Shown here in pieces: positions 25,426-34,716 of a DNA stretch of 37,819 nt. Source of the stretch: an uncultured Lewinella sp. GTDB lineage: Bacteria > Bacteroidota > Bacteroidia > Chitinophagales > Saprospiraceae. The DNA lies in contig CAJXPD010000080.1 in assembly GCA_913057785.1 (NCBI GenBank), forward strand, positions 1 through 37,819, in the 5' to 3' direction. A program made the position numbers and the translations under genes. The notes under the pieces were generated by a model. It ran no database searches. It worked only from the letters and a program-made list of their open reading frames with translations, and was not told where the DNA came from. Position 1 is the stretch's first letter. Each line of letters opens with the position of its first letter.

Positions 25426-25463
25426 AGGGGCTACTCTAAAACCTGGATATTAGAGTAGCCCCT
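25426..25463. terminator. Strong 14-bp hairpin terminator
   Basis: Arms at 25426-25439 and 25450-25463 pair perfectly over 14 bases (core GGGGCTACTCTAA with TTAGAGTAGCCCC) around a 10-base loop. It begins 34 bases after the stop of the gene ending at 25391. A run of seven T lies just before the stem rather than after it, so termination may not depend on a U-tract. Confidence 0.65.
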
Positions 25464-25501
25464 GATTAGTTACTGAAGGGGGCATAAAACCAAGCTATTT
25501 C

Positions 25502-25882
25502 ATGTCAAATCTGTCGCATGTTGCGGTTATCCTTCCTTTACTGGAGCTTATTCCAAGCTTAAATTTTTTTGTAGAAAGCTTGGGCTTTACCATCTACTTC
25601 CAGACGCAAAATCCAGTCGATTACGCAGTTGTTAAAAGAGATGGAATTACGATAAATCTCAGTTTGGTGGATAAAGCACTAGAAGTCCCATCCAATAATA
25701 TCGCTTACATTTTCTGTGAGGGTATACGAGATCTATTTGAAGAATTTCGAGACAAAGACGTACCTTTTAGGGAGTCTTTGAATCTTACCGATTACGGAAT
25801 GCTAGAGTTCGTCTTGGAGTTGCCCAGTGGGCATCGTTTGGCCTTTGGGGAGGGAATGGCAAGTTCTGGGTCGGCGGATTAG
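25502..25882 (+). CDS. Glyoxalase/bleomycin-resistance fold protein
   Basis: A 126-residue vicinal-oxygen-chelate fold protein. The pattern LNFFVESLGFTIYFQ near the N-terminus and the closing FVLELPSGHRLAFGE are typical of single-domain VOC proteins. The middle IAYIFCEGIRDLFEEFRDKDVP is the linking helix. It is soluble and cytoplasmic. The substrate cannot be predicted; members include antibiotic-binding proteins, glyoxalases and dioxygenases. It is monocistronic, with a strong hairpin upstream. Confidence 0.85.
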   Translation: MSNLSHVAVILPLLELIPSLNFFVESLGFTIYFQTQNPVDYAVVKRDGITINLSLVDKALEVPSNNIAYIFCEGIRDLFEEFRDKDVPFRESLNLTDYGMLEFVLELPSGHRLAFGEGMASSGSAD

Positions 25883-25972
25883 GTTTTGGGAGCACTACAG
25901 AACGGGGTAATTAATCCTGCAAGTAGACTGTCCAATAAATCTTTAGGTTTCACTTACTTCAATTCCAACTAG

Positions 25973-27382
25973 ATGACCTGCTCTCGCTTTTTACTGCCGC
26001 TGCTACTAATCCTCAGTGTAGAAGCCTGTCTGTCCGCTCAAGAATTAGAAGAAGGGACATCGTACGTTAATGGTTATCGAGGCATTTGGTTTACACTGGG
26101 GCAGATGTCTGAGTACGGCGACAAGTACTCCGGAGGACTGGGGACGTATACAGCGAAGCACCGACCCTTAGCTATTTACGATTCGGTAGCTGACCAGACC
26201 TTTTTTGTTTACGGGGGGACAACTGCTCCTCAAGCTAAGTATCTCCTCTGCATGATTGGTAGTTATGATCATGCCACGGGAAAATGTTCGAAACCTAAGA
26301 TCGTCTACGACAAATTGGGAGTCGATGACCCTCATGACAACCCTAGCATCGCCATGGATGGAGCGGGCTATATTTGGGTGTTTGTTAGTGGGAGAGGCAA
26401 GAAAAGGCCAGGTTTTAAATTTCGTAGTAAGAAGCCGCATAACATTGACCAATTTATTCTAGTGTCGGAGGAGGAGATGACCTATCCACAGATCTGGTGG
26501 GTAGAAGAAAAAGGCTTTTTTCACTTCTTTACGAAATATACTGGCGTTCGGGAATTATACTTCGAAACCAGTAGGGATGGATTGACTTGGACAGAAGATC
26601 AGAAATTGGCCGGAATAAAAGGGCCAGCAGAAGAAAAAGGCGGACACTATCAGGTAAGCTATCACTATAAGGACAAGGTTGCTACCTTCTTTAGTCGACA
26701 TCCGAACGGAAATGTTGACAAACGAACCAACTTGTACTACCTCGAGTCACCAGATATGGGGCGTAACTGGAGAACGGTTGATGGAAAAGCAATTGGAACC
26801 CCTGTGAAAGAGGTAATGTCTCCTGCCTTAGTCAAGGAATATGCTTCCTTGAACAAAAATGTGTACCTGAAAGATATGCAATTTGATGCCCAAGGGAACC
26901 CGGTATGTCTTTACATAAGCAGTGGCGGTCATGAACCTGGTCCTATGAATTCACCAAGGGAATGGAAGGTCTGTTATTGGCGAAATGGTCAATGGCATAC
27001 CCAGAAAGTTACCACTTCTGACCACAATTACGATATGGGAAGTCTTTGGTTGGAAGGAACTAGGTGGACAGTGGTGGCACCAACAGAAGCTGGACCACAA
27101 GTATTTGGAGGAGGGGGTGAGGTGATGAAATTCGTAAGTGAAGATGCAGGAGTGACATGGGCGCTGTCCAGCCGAGTTACGACAAAAAGCAAACTGAATC
27201 ACAACTATATCAGAAAGGTACATGGAGGTCAATCTGACTTCCTATATTTCTGGGCAGATGGCAACCCGGATGATTTTTCCCGTTCTCGCTTATACTTCGC
27301 AGATGCAGATGGACAGGTTTGGCAATTGCCCTATCGCATGCGCAGGGCTTGGACCAAGCCTAAAAAAAATCGTCAAAGGTAA
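25973..27382 (+). CDS. Exported BNR repeat (BNR_4) family protein
   Basis: A 469-residue protein with a signal peptide (FLLPLLLILSVEACLSAQ; Cys19 could be lipidated). The family N-terminus YVNGYRGIWFTLGQMSEYGDKYSGGLGTY is present, followed by beta-propeller repeats with Asp-box-like segments (SRDGLTWTED, SPDMGRNWRTV, SEDAGVTWAL). Such six-bladed propellers are found in sialidase-like and other glycan-active proteins. Many BNR_4 members have no assigned activity. It converges on the long FG-GAP lipoprotein with only 15 bases between the stops. Confidence 0.87.
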   Translation: MTCSRFLLPLLLILSVEACLSAQELEEGTSYVNGYRGIWFTLGQMSEYGDKYSGGLGTYTAKHRPLAIYDSVADQTFFVYGGTTAPQAKYLLCMIGSYDHATGKCSKPKIVYDKLGVDDPHDNPSIAMDGAGYIWVFVSGRGKKRPGFKFRSKKPHNIDQFILVSEEEMTYPQIWWVEEKGFFHFFTKYTGVRELYFETSRDGLTWTEDQKLAGIKGPAEEKGGHYQVSYHYKDKVATFFSRHPNGNVDKRTNLYYLESPDMGRNWRTVDGKAIGTPVKEVMSPALVKEYASLNKNVYLKDMQFDAQGNPVCLYISSGGHEPGPMNSPREWKVCYWRNGQWHTQKVTTSDHNYDMGSLWLEGTRWTVVAPTEAGPQVFGGGGEVMKFVSEDAGVTWALSSRVTTKSKLNHNYIRKVHGGQSDFLYFWADGNPDDFSRSRLYFADADGQVWQLPYRMRRAWTKPKKNRQR

Positions 27383-27397
27383 CTATTTCATAGTGTT

Positions 27398-30300
27398 CTA
27401 AAGCGGCTGGACAGGAGGTCCTGGGGAATACCGATACACGGCCAATGCACCATTGTAGCGAGGGGCTAGTATGATGATTTGTCCATTTGCTAATTGCAGA
27501 GACGCCAGGCCTCTGACATCTCCGTCCAGATTCATTCCAAATTGCAATGCCGTGCTCGATTGCCATTCTCCATTTTCCGTTTGTAAAGCAATCTGCCCGT
27601 AGGAAGCGTCATAACAGCCAATTTGGGTGGTTTCGGTGGCGTGGAAATTCCCAGCAGTAATGAGGTCTGTCAGACCGTCTGCATTTATATCTAGACTGAC
27701 GCTTCCCATGATCGGAGATAGCTGGAATTCTTCAGACAACTCTTTTAACTCAAATTTGGCGTCGGATTGGTTCATCAGCAGGGCAGAAGACATCGTCTGA
27801 CTTTCAAGAATGCTTGCTCGCCCTAGGTCTTTTTTTGATAAGGTTTGGGCTAAACCAGCCTGGGCATATTTGTCATATTGTGGAAATCGTCTTTTCATAC
27901 CCGGAATCTGTGCAATGAGCAGATCCCGTTCATGCATGATATAGTCCTGCCCTTGTATGAAACAGGATAGTAGAGGATCCATTGTACCATTCTCGTCAAA
28001 ATCTGCGGCATACAGTCGTACTGGTTCTTTGGGAGAGGCTTTAAGCTTGTGATTCCAACCCCAATTGCCCAACAGAAAATCCTGGTCTCCATCTTGATCT
28101 AAATCCAGGATATTGAGATGGGTCCACCATCCCGGAGCTGCTGTTGAAAGAGACTCTGCCTTGTTTAGTTGCCCTTGCTTGTTTTTGATGATTGTAGGGC
28201 TCATCCACTCACCAACGACCACTAAATCAGGAGGAAAGGAATCCGAAGATTGTAGCCATTGTGCATCAGTCACCATGCCGATTTGCTGGAGACTGCTTGG
28301 CGTATTGTCCACCAATTTTCCATCTCGGTTCTCCAGTAGATAACTCCTTGGGGTTTTGGGGTAAGTCCCCGGTTCTAGTCGACCTCCAACAAAGAGATCT
28401 ATATCGCCATCTTGATCGTAGTCGGCTGCTCGTACACAGTTGTGCCAACCAGTCATCTTAGGCAGGGACGTAGGGGAGCGGACAAAATTTCCTTGTCCAT
28501 CATTTAAATACAGTCGGTCCCCTATGGATACTTGCTGATGCTGCATATCGGCATGCCCACTGCTGACATAAAGATCCAGGTCACCATCTCCTTCCAGGTC
28601 AAACAAGCTTGCTGAAATATCCTGGTAGTAGCTGTCCAGGGGAAAAGACTGAGAGATGAACGAAGAGGTTGAAGTTTGGAAAAATAGCTGCGCGGCCTGA
28701 CCAACGTTTCCGCCCAAGAATACATCACTGTGTCCATCTCCGTTTAAGTCGCCGATAGCAATGGCGGGACCCAATTTGGCGTGATCGTGAATCTTCGTTC
28801 GCTGCGTCCGCAGGTGGGATTCATGATTATCTTGATGTTGAAATACTAGCCCCAGTTCTTTGGCGGCTTCCTGAAATAAGGGTTGAGTTGGATTCCCGCG
28901 CTGAACTTGAGCTACCCCCGAGGACTTTTCATAATCAATAATCAACAACTGATCCGCTGCAGGTTGGGCAATCATTTGGTGATTGCCATCCGGCCAAATG
29001 ACTACTAGACTATCAATTTGCTCTTGCTCTCCTAGACCAAAATGTACAAGGTCAGCTAGGTTGGATTTATAGCCAGCTTGTGGAGAAAATTCTTGGTATT
29101 GGATGCCGGCTGAAGTGTGTAGTTTAATTTTAGTTTGTAAAGTTGTCAAGTCTGGGGAAGATTCGCGTAGACGAACTTGCAGATAGTGGCCGGGAGTTGC
29201 TCTTGTACTGGCCGTGTTTTCATATAAGCTTGCCGGGCTATCGATATTGTTAACTACTAATTCAAGGTCTCCGTCATTATCAAGGTCCACATACACAGAT
29301 CCGTTGGAAAAAGAAGGTTGATCAATACCCCAGCTCTCGTTAACCTGCTCAAACTGTAGAGATCCTCGGTTTCTAAATAGATAGTTGGTGACTTCAACAT
29401 CCGGGGCATTCGCGAGATCCTCAACCGCCTTTTGCCGTCGGGCCTCCACCGTCCCAAAAATCTGATTCAGACCACTATAGTTAATGTAATCTAAATTGGT
29501 TACATCTTTCCTATACCCATTGGTAATGAAAGCGTCCTTCCATCCATCATTATCTAAGTCCGCATAGAGAATCGACCAGCTCCAGTCTGTATTGGCCATT
29601 CCGGTGAGGAATCCTATCTCACTAAAGCGGGGAAGCCCAGCTGCGTCAAACCCCTGATGCAATTGCACCGTATTCCGCATGTATTGATCTTCGTAGCCTT
29701 CTTGCTGTTTCAACAAGAATTTTTCCTGGCTGACATGAGGGATCATCATCTTCTGGCGGTAATTATCTTCTGGGAGCATATCTAAAACAGTGATATCAGG
29801 TAATCCATCATTATTGAAATCGGCAATGTCTACTCCCATGCCGTTATGCGTTTGATGTTTTAGATAGATAGAGGCTTCATTTTTGAAAGTGCCGTCCTGC
29901 TGATTGATCCAAAGCAGGTCATTGGATTGAAAATCATTGGCAGCATAGATGTCTGGCCACCCGTCGAGATTGATGTCGGCTACTTTTACGCCGAGTCCAT
30001 ATCCCTCTATCAGGATACCTGCTTCCCTGGATATGTCCGTAAAGGTCTGATCCCCATTATTACGATATAGACGATCGGTACTTGCAGCTTCCCCGTTGAC
30101 ACGTCTCGGGCGGATGTTATTCCGATTGAAACTCTCCATGGCATTAGTGAGCAGGTAAAGATCTAAGTCCCCGTCTCGATCATAGTCCAAGAATGCCGCT
30201 TGGGTGCTATATCCACTATCGTTCAGCCCGTAATTTGCCGCCTCCTCTTTAAATGTTGGCACTCCTTCAGCGTCCCAACCCTGATTGATGAAGAGTAGGT

Positions 30301-30724
30301 TTTCCATCTCTTCTACTGAGGTTTCAAAGCCTGCTACGGCGACATAAATGTCCTTTTTACCATCTTCATTGATATCTACCACTGCTACTCCGGTACACCA
30401 TTTCGAGCTTTGTAGCCCGGCTGCTTCGGTTACTGCCTCAAATTGTAGATCACCCGTATTTAGGTATAGTTCATTGCTGACTTGGTTACCTGTAAAGAAG
30501 AGATCGCATAAACCGTCATTATTGAAATCCGCCGCTGCTACACCACCGCCATTGTATATATATTCAAAAAAAAGAGCATTAAAACTATCGGTGGTAGTGA
30601 TGTTATTGGCAAAGGTGATTCCTGTCTCCGCAGCAGTTTTCTCAAGGAACAAGGGGGCTTCTCCACCACAACTCACACAGAGAAATGAGATATAGCTCAG
30701 TAAAAGAAGATTCCGAATCTGCAT
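27398..30724 (-). CDS. Very large FG-GAP/VCBS repeat lipoprotein with ASPIC/UnbV domain (CRTAC1-like)
   Basis: A 1108-residue surface or periplasmic protein. Start at 30724 was chosen because it puts a signal (MQIRNLLLLSYISFLCVSC) at the N-terminus; the ATG at 30763 would add 13 residues. Two blocks of FG-GAP calcium-binding repeats (for example DFNNDGLCDLFF, DYDRDGDLDLYL, DINLDGWPDIY, DLNGDGHSDVFL, DYDQDGDIDLFVGGR) flank an ASPIC/UnbV domain at about residues 525-605 (VHFGLGEQEQIDSLVVIWPDG). The fold is expected to be paired beta-propellers. Members often sit in glycan-utilisation or adhesion contexts; their biochemical role is unknown. Confidence 0.92.
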   Translation of the reverse strand: MQIRNLLLLSYISFLCVSCGGEAPLFLEKTAAETGITFANNITTTDSFNALFFEYIYNGGGVAAADFNNDGLCDLFFTGNQVSNELYLNTGDLQFEAVTEAAGLQSSKWCTGVAVVDINEDGKKDIYVAVAGFETSVEEMENLLFINQGWDAEGVPTFKEEAANYGLNDSGYSTQAAFLDYDRDGDLDLYLLTNAMESFNRNNIRPRRVNGEAASTDRLYRNNGDQTFTDISREAGILIEGYGLGVKVADINLDGWPDIYAANDFQSNDLLWINQQDGTFKNEASIYLKHQTHNGMGVDIADFNNDGLPDITVLDMLPEDNYRQKMMIPHVSQEKFLLKQQEGYEDQYMRNTVQLHQGFDAAGLPRFSEIGFLTGMANTDWSWSILYADLDNDGWKDAFITNGYRKDVTNLDYINYSGLNQIFGTVEARRQKAVEDLANAPDVEVTNYLFRNRGSLQFEQVNESWGIDQPSFSNGSVYVDLDNDGDLELVVNNIDSPASLYENTASTRATPGHYLQVRLRESSPDLTTLQTKIKLHTSAGIQYQEFSPQAGYKSNLADLVHFGLGEQEQIDSLVVIWPDGNHQMIAQPAADQLLIIDYEKSSGVAQVQRGNPTQPLFQEAAKELGLVFQHQDNHESHLRTQRTKIHDHAKLGPAIAIGDLNGDGHSDVFLGGNVGQAAQLFFQTSTSSFISQSFPLDSYYQDISASLFDLEGDGDLDLYVSSGHADMQHQQVSIGDRLYLNDGQGNFVRSPTSLPKMTGWHNCVRAADYDQDGDIDLFVGGRLEPGTYPKTPRSYLLENRDGKLVDNTPSSLQQIGMVTDAQWLQSSDSFPPDLVVVGEWMSPTIIKNKQGQLNKAESLSTAAPGWWTHLNILDLDQDGDQDFLLGNWGWNHKLKASPKEPVRLYAADFDENGTMDPLLSCFIQGQDYIMHERDLLIAQIPGMKRRFPQYDKYAQAGLAQTLSKKDLGRASILESQTMSSALLMNQSDAKFELKELSEEFQLSPIMGSVSLDINADGLTDLITAGNFHATETTQIGCYDASYGQIALQTENGEWQSSTALQFGMNLDGDVRGLASLQLANGQIIILAPRYNGALAVYRYSPGPPVQPL

Positions 30725-30763
30725 AGGTTTGTCTGTTGTTACCATCAAGTTGAAACTGATCAA

Positions 30764-30814
30764 TTAAGGTAATTGTCGCTATTGGATTTTGCAACCTGCA
30801 TTGTCCTGCAACCT
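30764..30814 (-). promoter_or_regulatory. Possible promoter and direct repeat upstream of the FG-GAP gene
   Basis: On the minus strand, TTG (30794-30792) and TACCTTAA (30771-30764) are 20 bases apart, a partial match to the Bacteroidota promoter, about 40 bases before the ATG. The -33 element lies in one copy of an exact direct repeat AGGTTGCA (30797-30790); the other copy is at 30814-30807, 17 bases upstream-to-upstream. The repeat could be an activator site. Confidence 0.3.
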
Positions 30815-30955
30815 AATTTGCGGGCATTTTAAACTTCAGATGCAATCCAGAAAATTCAAGATGTCATGTTCACTAAAAAAGAAGAACATCATGCTGGAAA
30901 GGAGGAAAGTTCTCTTTTTTTAGCCATATTTGGGTAAAAGCAAGAAACAAGTAAA

Positions 30956-31318
30956 ATGGTAAAGAAAATAAATTGGGATAAACTGCCTGCAGAACAGGTA
31001 ACACCGGATATGACGCGAAAAATGATCTTTGGAGACAAAGTGATGATTGCTAAAATGACATTCAAGGATGGGTTCATTGTACCTTGGCACAGTCATGAAA
31101 ATGAGCAGTTGTCAGAGGTCATTAGCGGAACGATCAGATTCTGGTTTAATAACAATGAAGAGGAGCACATCGATGTACAGGCTGGAGAGTCCTTAGTAAT
31201 CCCAGGAAATGTACCACATAAGGCCTTAATTATTGGGGAAGTAGTAGCCACCGACACCTTCTCGCCGCCTCGAAGAGATTGGATCGATGGTACTGATGAT
31301 TATTTGAAAGGAAAGTAA
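30956..31318 (+). CDS. Cupin-domain protein
   Basis: A 120-residue small single-domain cupin. The first cupin motif is PWHSHENEQLSEVISG (His45, His47, Gln51 or Glu54) and the second has GESLVIPGNVPHKALI (His88). It is soluble with no export signal. Proteins of this size act as small metal-dependent dioxygenases, isomerases or ligand-binding regulators. The AGCS symporter gene begins 48 bases downstream on the same strand, so it may be part of the same transcript. Confidence 0.9.
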   Translation: MVKKINWDKLPAEQVTPDMTRKMIFGDKVMIAKMTFKDGFIVPWHSHENEQLSEVISGTIRFWFNNNEEEHIDVQAGESLVIPGNVPHKALIIGEVVATDTFSPPRRDWIDGTDDYLKGK

Positions 31319-31366
31319 AGGGCGCTGCACCTTTCCTCTTTTACCACTCTTGAGTAAGCAAGCAAT

Positions 31367-32815
31367 ATGATTGACGAAACTATAGATCAGGCCATACGGC
31401 CTATAGCTGATGCATTTAGCAAATTTATCTTTTTTGAGGTTTCCATAGCGGGAGCAGATGTGCCGCTCATCGTCATCTGGCTCATTGGGGCCGCGATCTT
31501 CTTTACGGTATACCTCAATTTCTTAAATGTTCGAGGTTTCGGCCATGCTATCCGACTAATCCGAGGAGATTATGACGGGCCTAAAGCGGATGGAGAACTA
31601 AGTCATTTTCAAGCTTTGGCTACGGCACTTTCCGGTACCGTGGGAATTGGAAATATTGGAGGTATGGCGGTTGTGATTTCGGTCGGCGGACCTGGGGCTG
31701 TTTTTTGGCTTGTAATGGCAGGACTATTTGGTATGGCAACTAAGTTTGCCGAATGTGTAGTAGGCGTCAAATACCGGAAGATTAATCCTGATGGAAGTAT
31801 TTCAGGTGGCCCCATGTACTACTTAGAACGAGGATTGAAAGAGCGTGGTTGGGGCGCCATAGGGAAGCCACTAGGTATTTTCTATGGGGTGGCCATGGTT
31901 ATTGGTTGTCTGGGAATTGGAAATATGTTCCAATCTAATCAGGCTTTTGAACAGTTCGTCGTGGCAACTGGTGGTGAAACATCCATTTTTGTTGGCAAAG
32001 GTTGGTTGTTTGGTCTGGTCATTGCTTTGCTAGTGGGAGCAGTGATTATCGGTGGCATTAGAAGCATTGCAAAGGTTACCGGTCGATTGGTGCCCTTTAT
32101 GGCAGTGGCTTATGTGATCCTAGCTGTTACAGTATTGATATTGAATGCAGGTAAGATTCCATGGGCGGTAGGAGCTATTGTTTCCGAGGCCTTTAATCCG
32201 CAGGGTATTGCCGGGGGGATGTTGGGGGTAATGGTATTAGGGGTGAGAAGGGCAGTGTTTTCTAATGAAGCGGGTATCGGCTCAGCAGCGATTGCTCACT
32301 CTGCGGTTCGTACCGAAGAGCCCGTGACAGAAGGATTTGTAGGGCTACTAGAACCCTTCATCGATACCGTGGTCATTTGCACGATGACCTCTTTAGTGAT
32401 TCTCACGACTGTATATACACCGGATTTAGGCCAGGATGGAATGGTAGGTATCCAACTGACATCCGCCGCCTTTGGTAGTTCGCTATCCTGGTCCACCGCA
32501 CCCTTAGCTTTTATTGCTATTCTTTTTGCCTTTTCTACTATGATCTCTTGGTCCTACTATGGCCTGAAGGGCTGGACTTATTTGTTTGGGGAGTCAAGGC
32601 TCATGGAACTAGTTTTTAAAGTGATATTCTGTGCATTTGTAGCTTTAGGTTGCACGATACAATTGAAGGCGGTGTTGGACTTTTCGGATGCGATGGTGTT
32701 TATAGTAGCTTTGCCAAACATTCTGGGCTTGTATATTTTGGCTCCGATCATTAAACGTGAATTGAAGTCCTACCAAAGCCGCTTAGCCAGCGGAGAATTG
32801 AAGCCACATAAATGA
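31367..32815 (+). CDS. Sodium:alanine/glycine symporter (AGCS family)
   Basis: A 482-residue membrane protein of the amino-acid:cation symporter family, with about ten or eleven hydrophobic segments. Diagnostic stretches are ALATALSGTVGIGNIGGMAV, GPMYYLERGL, and AVFSNEAGIGSAAIAHSAVRT. It imports alanine, glycine or a similar small amino acid with Na+. The stop codon overlaps the ATG of the SGNH hydrolase gene (ATGA), so the two are translationally coupled. That suggests a shared substrate, but none is evident. Confidence 0.95.
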   Translation: MIDETIDQAIRPIADAFSKFIFFEVSIAGADVPLIVIWLIGAAIFFTVYLNFLNVRGFGHAIRLIRGDYDGPKADGELSHFQALATALSGTVGIGNIGGMAVVISVGGPGAVFWLVMAGLFGMATKFAECVVGVKYRKINPDGSISGGPMYYLERGLKERGWGAIGKPLGIFYGVAMVIGCLGIGNMFQSNQAFEQFVVATGGETSIFVGKGWLFGLVIALLVGAVIIGGIRSIAKVTGRLVPFMAVAYVILAVTVLILNAGKIPWAVGAIVSEAFNPQGIAGGMLGVMVLGVRRAVFSNEAGIGSAAIAHSAVRTEEPVTEGFVGLLEPFIDTVVICTMTSLVILTTVYTPDLGQDGMVGIQLTSAAFGSSLSWSTAPLAFIAILFAFSTMISWSYYGLKGWTYLFGESRLMELVFKVIFCAFVALGCTIQLKAVLDFSDAMVFIVALPNILGLYILAPIIKRELKSYQSRLASGELKPHK

Positions 32816-34614
32816 TCCGAAACTATATGCTTAGATATATCAAACCCATTTGCCTCCTGGTTTTCCTATTGCTTAGTGGGAATGGCTGGCTATTAGCTCA
32901 GGTACCCGGTGAATTAAGCTGGAGGAATCCGGTAGATCAGAATTTTGACATAATCGAAGGGCAAGGATGGGGCAGTGAAACGGAATCGCCATTTGATCGG
33001 CTGCCGCTACGTGCCAAGGAGGCCGTTCGAGAGCCGGTCTGGAACTTGGGTCAGCATGCTGCTGGGGTATTGCTGAGATTTCGCTCGAACGCTACTGAAA
33101 TTAAGGTGCGTTATCAGGTCAGTGGGGCGCATGCGATGCCGCACATGCCGGCTACGGGGGTAAGTGGCTTAGATCTCTATGCAATAGACAGTGACGGTGA
33201 TTGGCATTGGGTAAGAGGGCGATGGAATTTTGCGGATACGATCACCTTCCAATATGCTAATTTGAAGCCCAATGATAAGTATCATGAACACGGTAGAGAA
33301 TATAGATTGTACCTGCCGTTATATAATCAGGTTACTTGGCTAGAAATCGGAGTTCCGGGTTCCAATGAATTTGAGTTCTTACCAAGCCGGAAGGAAAAGC
33401 CAATTGTAGTGTATGGAACATCAATAGCCCAAGGAGCCTGTGCCTCACGCCCTGGAATGGCCTGGACCAGCATTCTCGGCAGAAAATTGGATCGTCCATT
33501 GATCAATCTGGCGTTTTCTGGGAATGGCCGCTTGGAAGAGGCTATCAGTGATCTCCTAGTCGAGAAAACTCCAAAACTGTATATATTAGACTGTCTACCC
33601 AATCTCGATAATTCGGAACGGTACCCGGAGGACGAACTAAAACGTAGAATCTTTAGCACGGTTCGAAAGCTGAAAGCCGCTCATCCGACCATCCCAATTC
33701 TCCTATCAGATCATGCGGGCTTTACCGATGGCTCGATGGTGCCAAAGCGTTTAACCGCCTATGAACGCGTCAATGAAATTCAACAATCAGCCTATCAGTC
33801 TCTGCTTACCCAAGGGTATACTGGACTGCATTATATTACCAAGGAAGAATTTAATCTTCAGTTGGATGATATGGTAGATGGGACACATCCAAATGACCTG
33901 GGCATGCAACATTATGCTGATGCTTATGAAAAAGTGATCCGCAAGATTCTCCATGAACCCAAAGGTCAACTTAGTACCACTCGTGCCGTTACACAATATC
34001 GGGAACCAGATAATTATGATTGGGAGAAAAGACATCGGAGCATCCTAGAGATGAATGCTAAGACCCCGCCCAAGACGGTTATTTTTGCCAATTCTATTAT
34101 ACACTTTTGGGGCGGATTGCCTAAGACCAAGTTGGTTCGAGAAGCAGAAAGCTGGGACAAATACTTCACGCCTGCCGGCGTGCGGAATCAGGCTTATGGA
34201 TGGGACAGAATTGAGAATGTCCTATGGCGGGTCTATCATGGCGAAATCGATGGGTTTGAGGCAGAAAAGATTGTGATCATGATCGGCACGAACAATCTTC
34301 ATTTAAACACTGACGAAGAGATCTTGGTAGGATTAGATCAATTGGTGGAAGTGATCAAGTACCGACAGCCCAAAGCTGAGATACTATTGATGGGAATTCT
34401 ACCTCGCCGAGACAAAGAGGAACGCATTGCCAATCTTAATCTTCGGATTGCTCAATTAGCTGGACACCAAGGTATTTCCTACAATGATATTGGACATGTC
34501 TTTTTGCAAAAAGAGGAAAAAATTATAGAAGATTACTTTTCTGATGGACTGCATCCTAATGCAGAAGGGTATAAAGTGATGAGGGAGGCCCTACGTAATA
34601 TATTAGTGAAATAG
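32812..34614 (+). CDS. Exported double SGNH/GDSL hydrolase
   Basis: A 600-residue protein with a signal peptide (ICLLVFLLLSGNGWLLAQ). Residues about 35-190 form the N-terminal beta domain with the GVSGLDLY signature. The first SGNH hydrolase domain (about 195-382) has Ser204 in VVYGTSIAQG and the Asp/His pair in DGTHPNDLG (356-359). A second SGNH domain (about 420-600) has Ser428 in FANSII, block III GTNN (492-495), and DGLHPNAEGY (Asp578, His581). Two active-looking esterase domains in one chain suggest two deacylation steps, or one acting on sugars. The AGCS gene upstream overlaps by four bases. Confidence 0.9.
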   Translation: MIRNYMLRYIKPICLLVFLLLSGNGWLLAQVPGELSWRNPVDQNFDIIEGQGWGSETESPFDRLPLRAKEAVREPVWNLGQHAAGVLLRFRSNATEIKVRYQVSGAHAMPHMPATGVSGLDLYAIDSDGDWHWVRGRWNFADTITFQYANLKPNDKYHEHGREYRLYLPLYNQVTWLEIGVPGSNEFEFLPSRKEKPIVVYGTSIAQGACASRPGMAWTSILGRKLDRPLINLAFSGNGRLEEAISDLLVEKTPKLYILDCLPNLDNSERYPEDELKRRIFSTVRKLKAAHPTIPILLSDHAGFTDGSMVPKRLTAYERVNEIQQSAYQSLLTQGYTGLHYITKEEFNLQLDDMVDGTHPNDLGMQHYADAYEKVIRKILHEPKGQLSTTRAVTQYREPDNYDWEKRHRSILEMNAKTPPKTVIFANSIIHFWGGLPKTKLVREAESWDKYFTPAGVRNQAYGWDRIENVLWRVYHGEIDGFEAEKIVIMIGTNNLHLNTDEEILVGLDQLVEVIKYRQPKAEILLMGILPRRDKEERIANLNLRIAQLAGHQGISYNDIGHVFLQKEEKIIEDYFSDGLHPNAEGYKVMREALRNILVK

Positions 34615-34634
34615 ACTGGAAAGTACCGCTGTTA

Positions 34635-34678
34635 GAGGCCAGATATTCTGATTCCTGAAGACAAGGCCGTCTGGCCTC
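34635..34678. terminator. Hairpin after the SGNH hydrolase gene
   Basis: GAGGCCAGA (34635-34643) and TCTGGCCTC (34670-34678) are perfect 9-bp inverted repeats. The 26-base loop can fold further. It begins 20 bases after the SGNH stop. No U-run follows, so it is a candidate terminator only. Confidence 0.5.
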
Positions 34679-34716
34679 CAAAAGAATACCTAAATCATCT
34701 CGACAACCGCTAAAGA

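Noticed and set aside
30348..30695. Plus-strand 115-codon frame opposite the FG-GAP gene
   Set aside because: It is antisense to the repeat-rich coding sequence, whose open antisense frames are a composition artefact.
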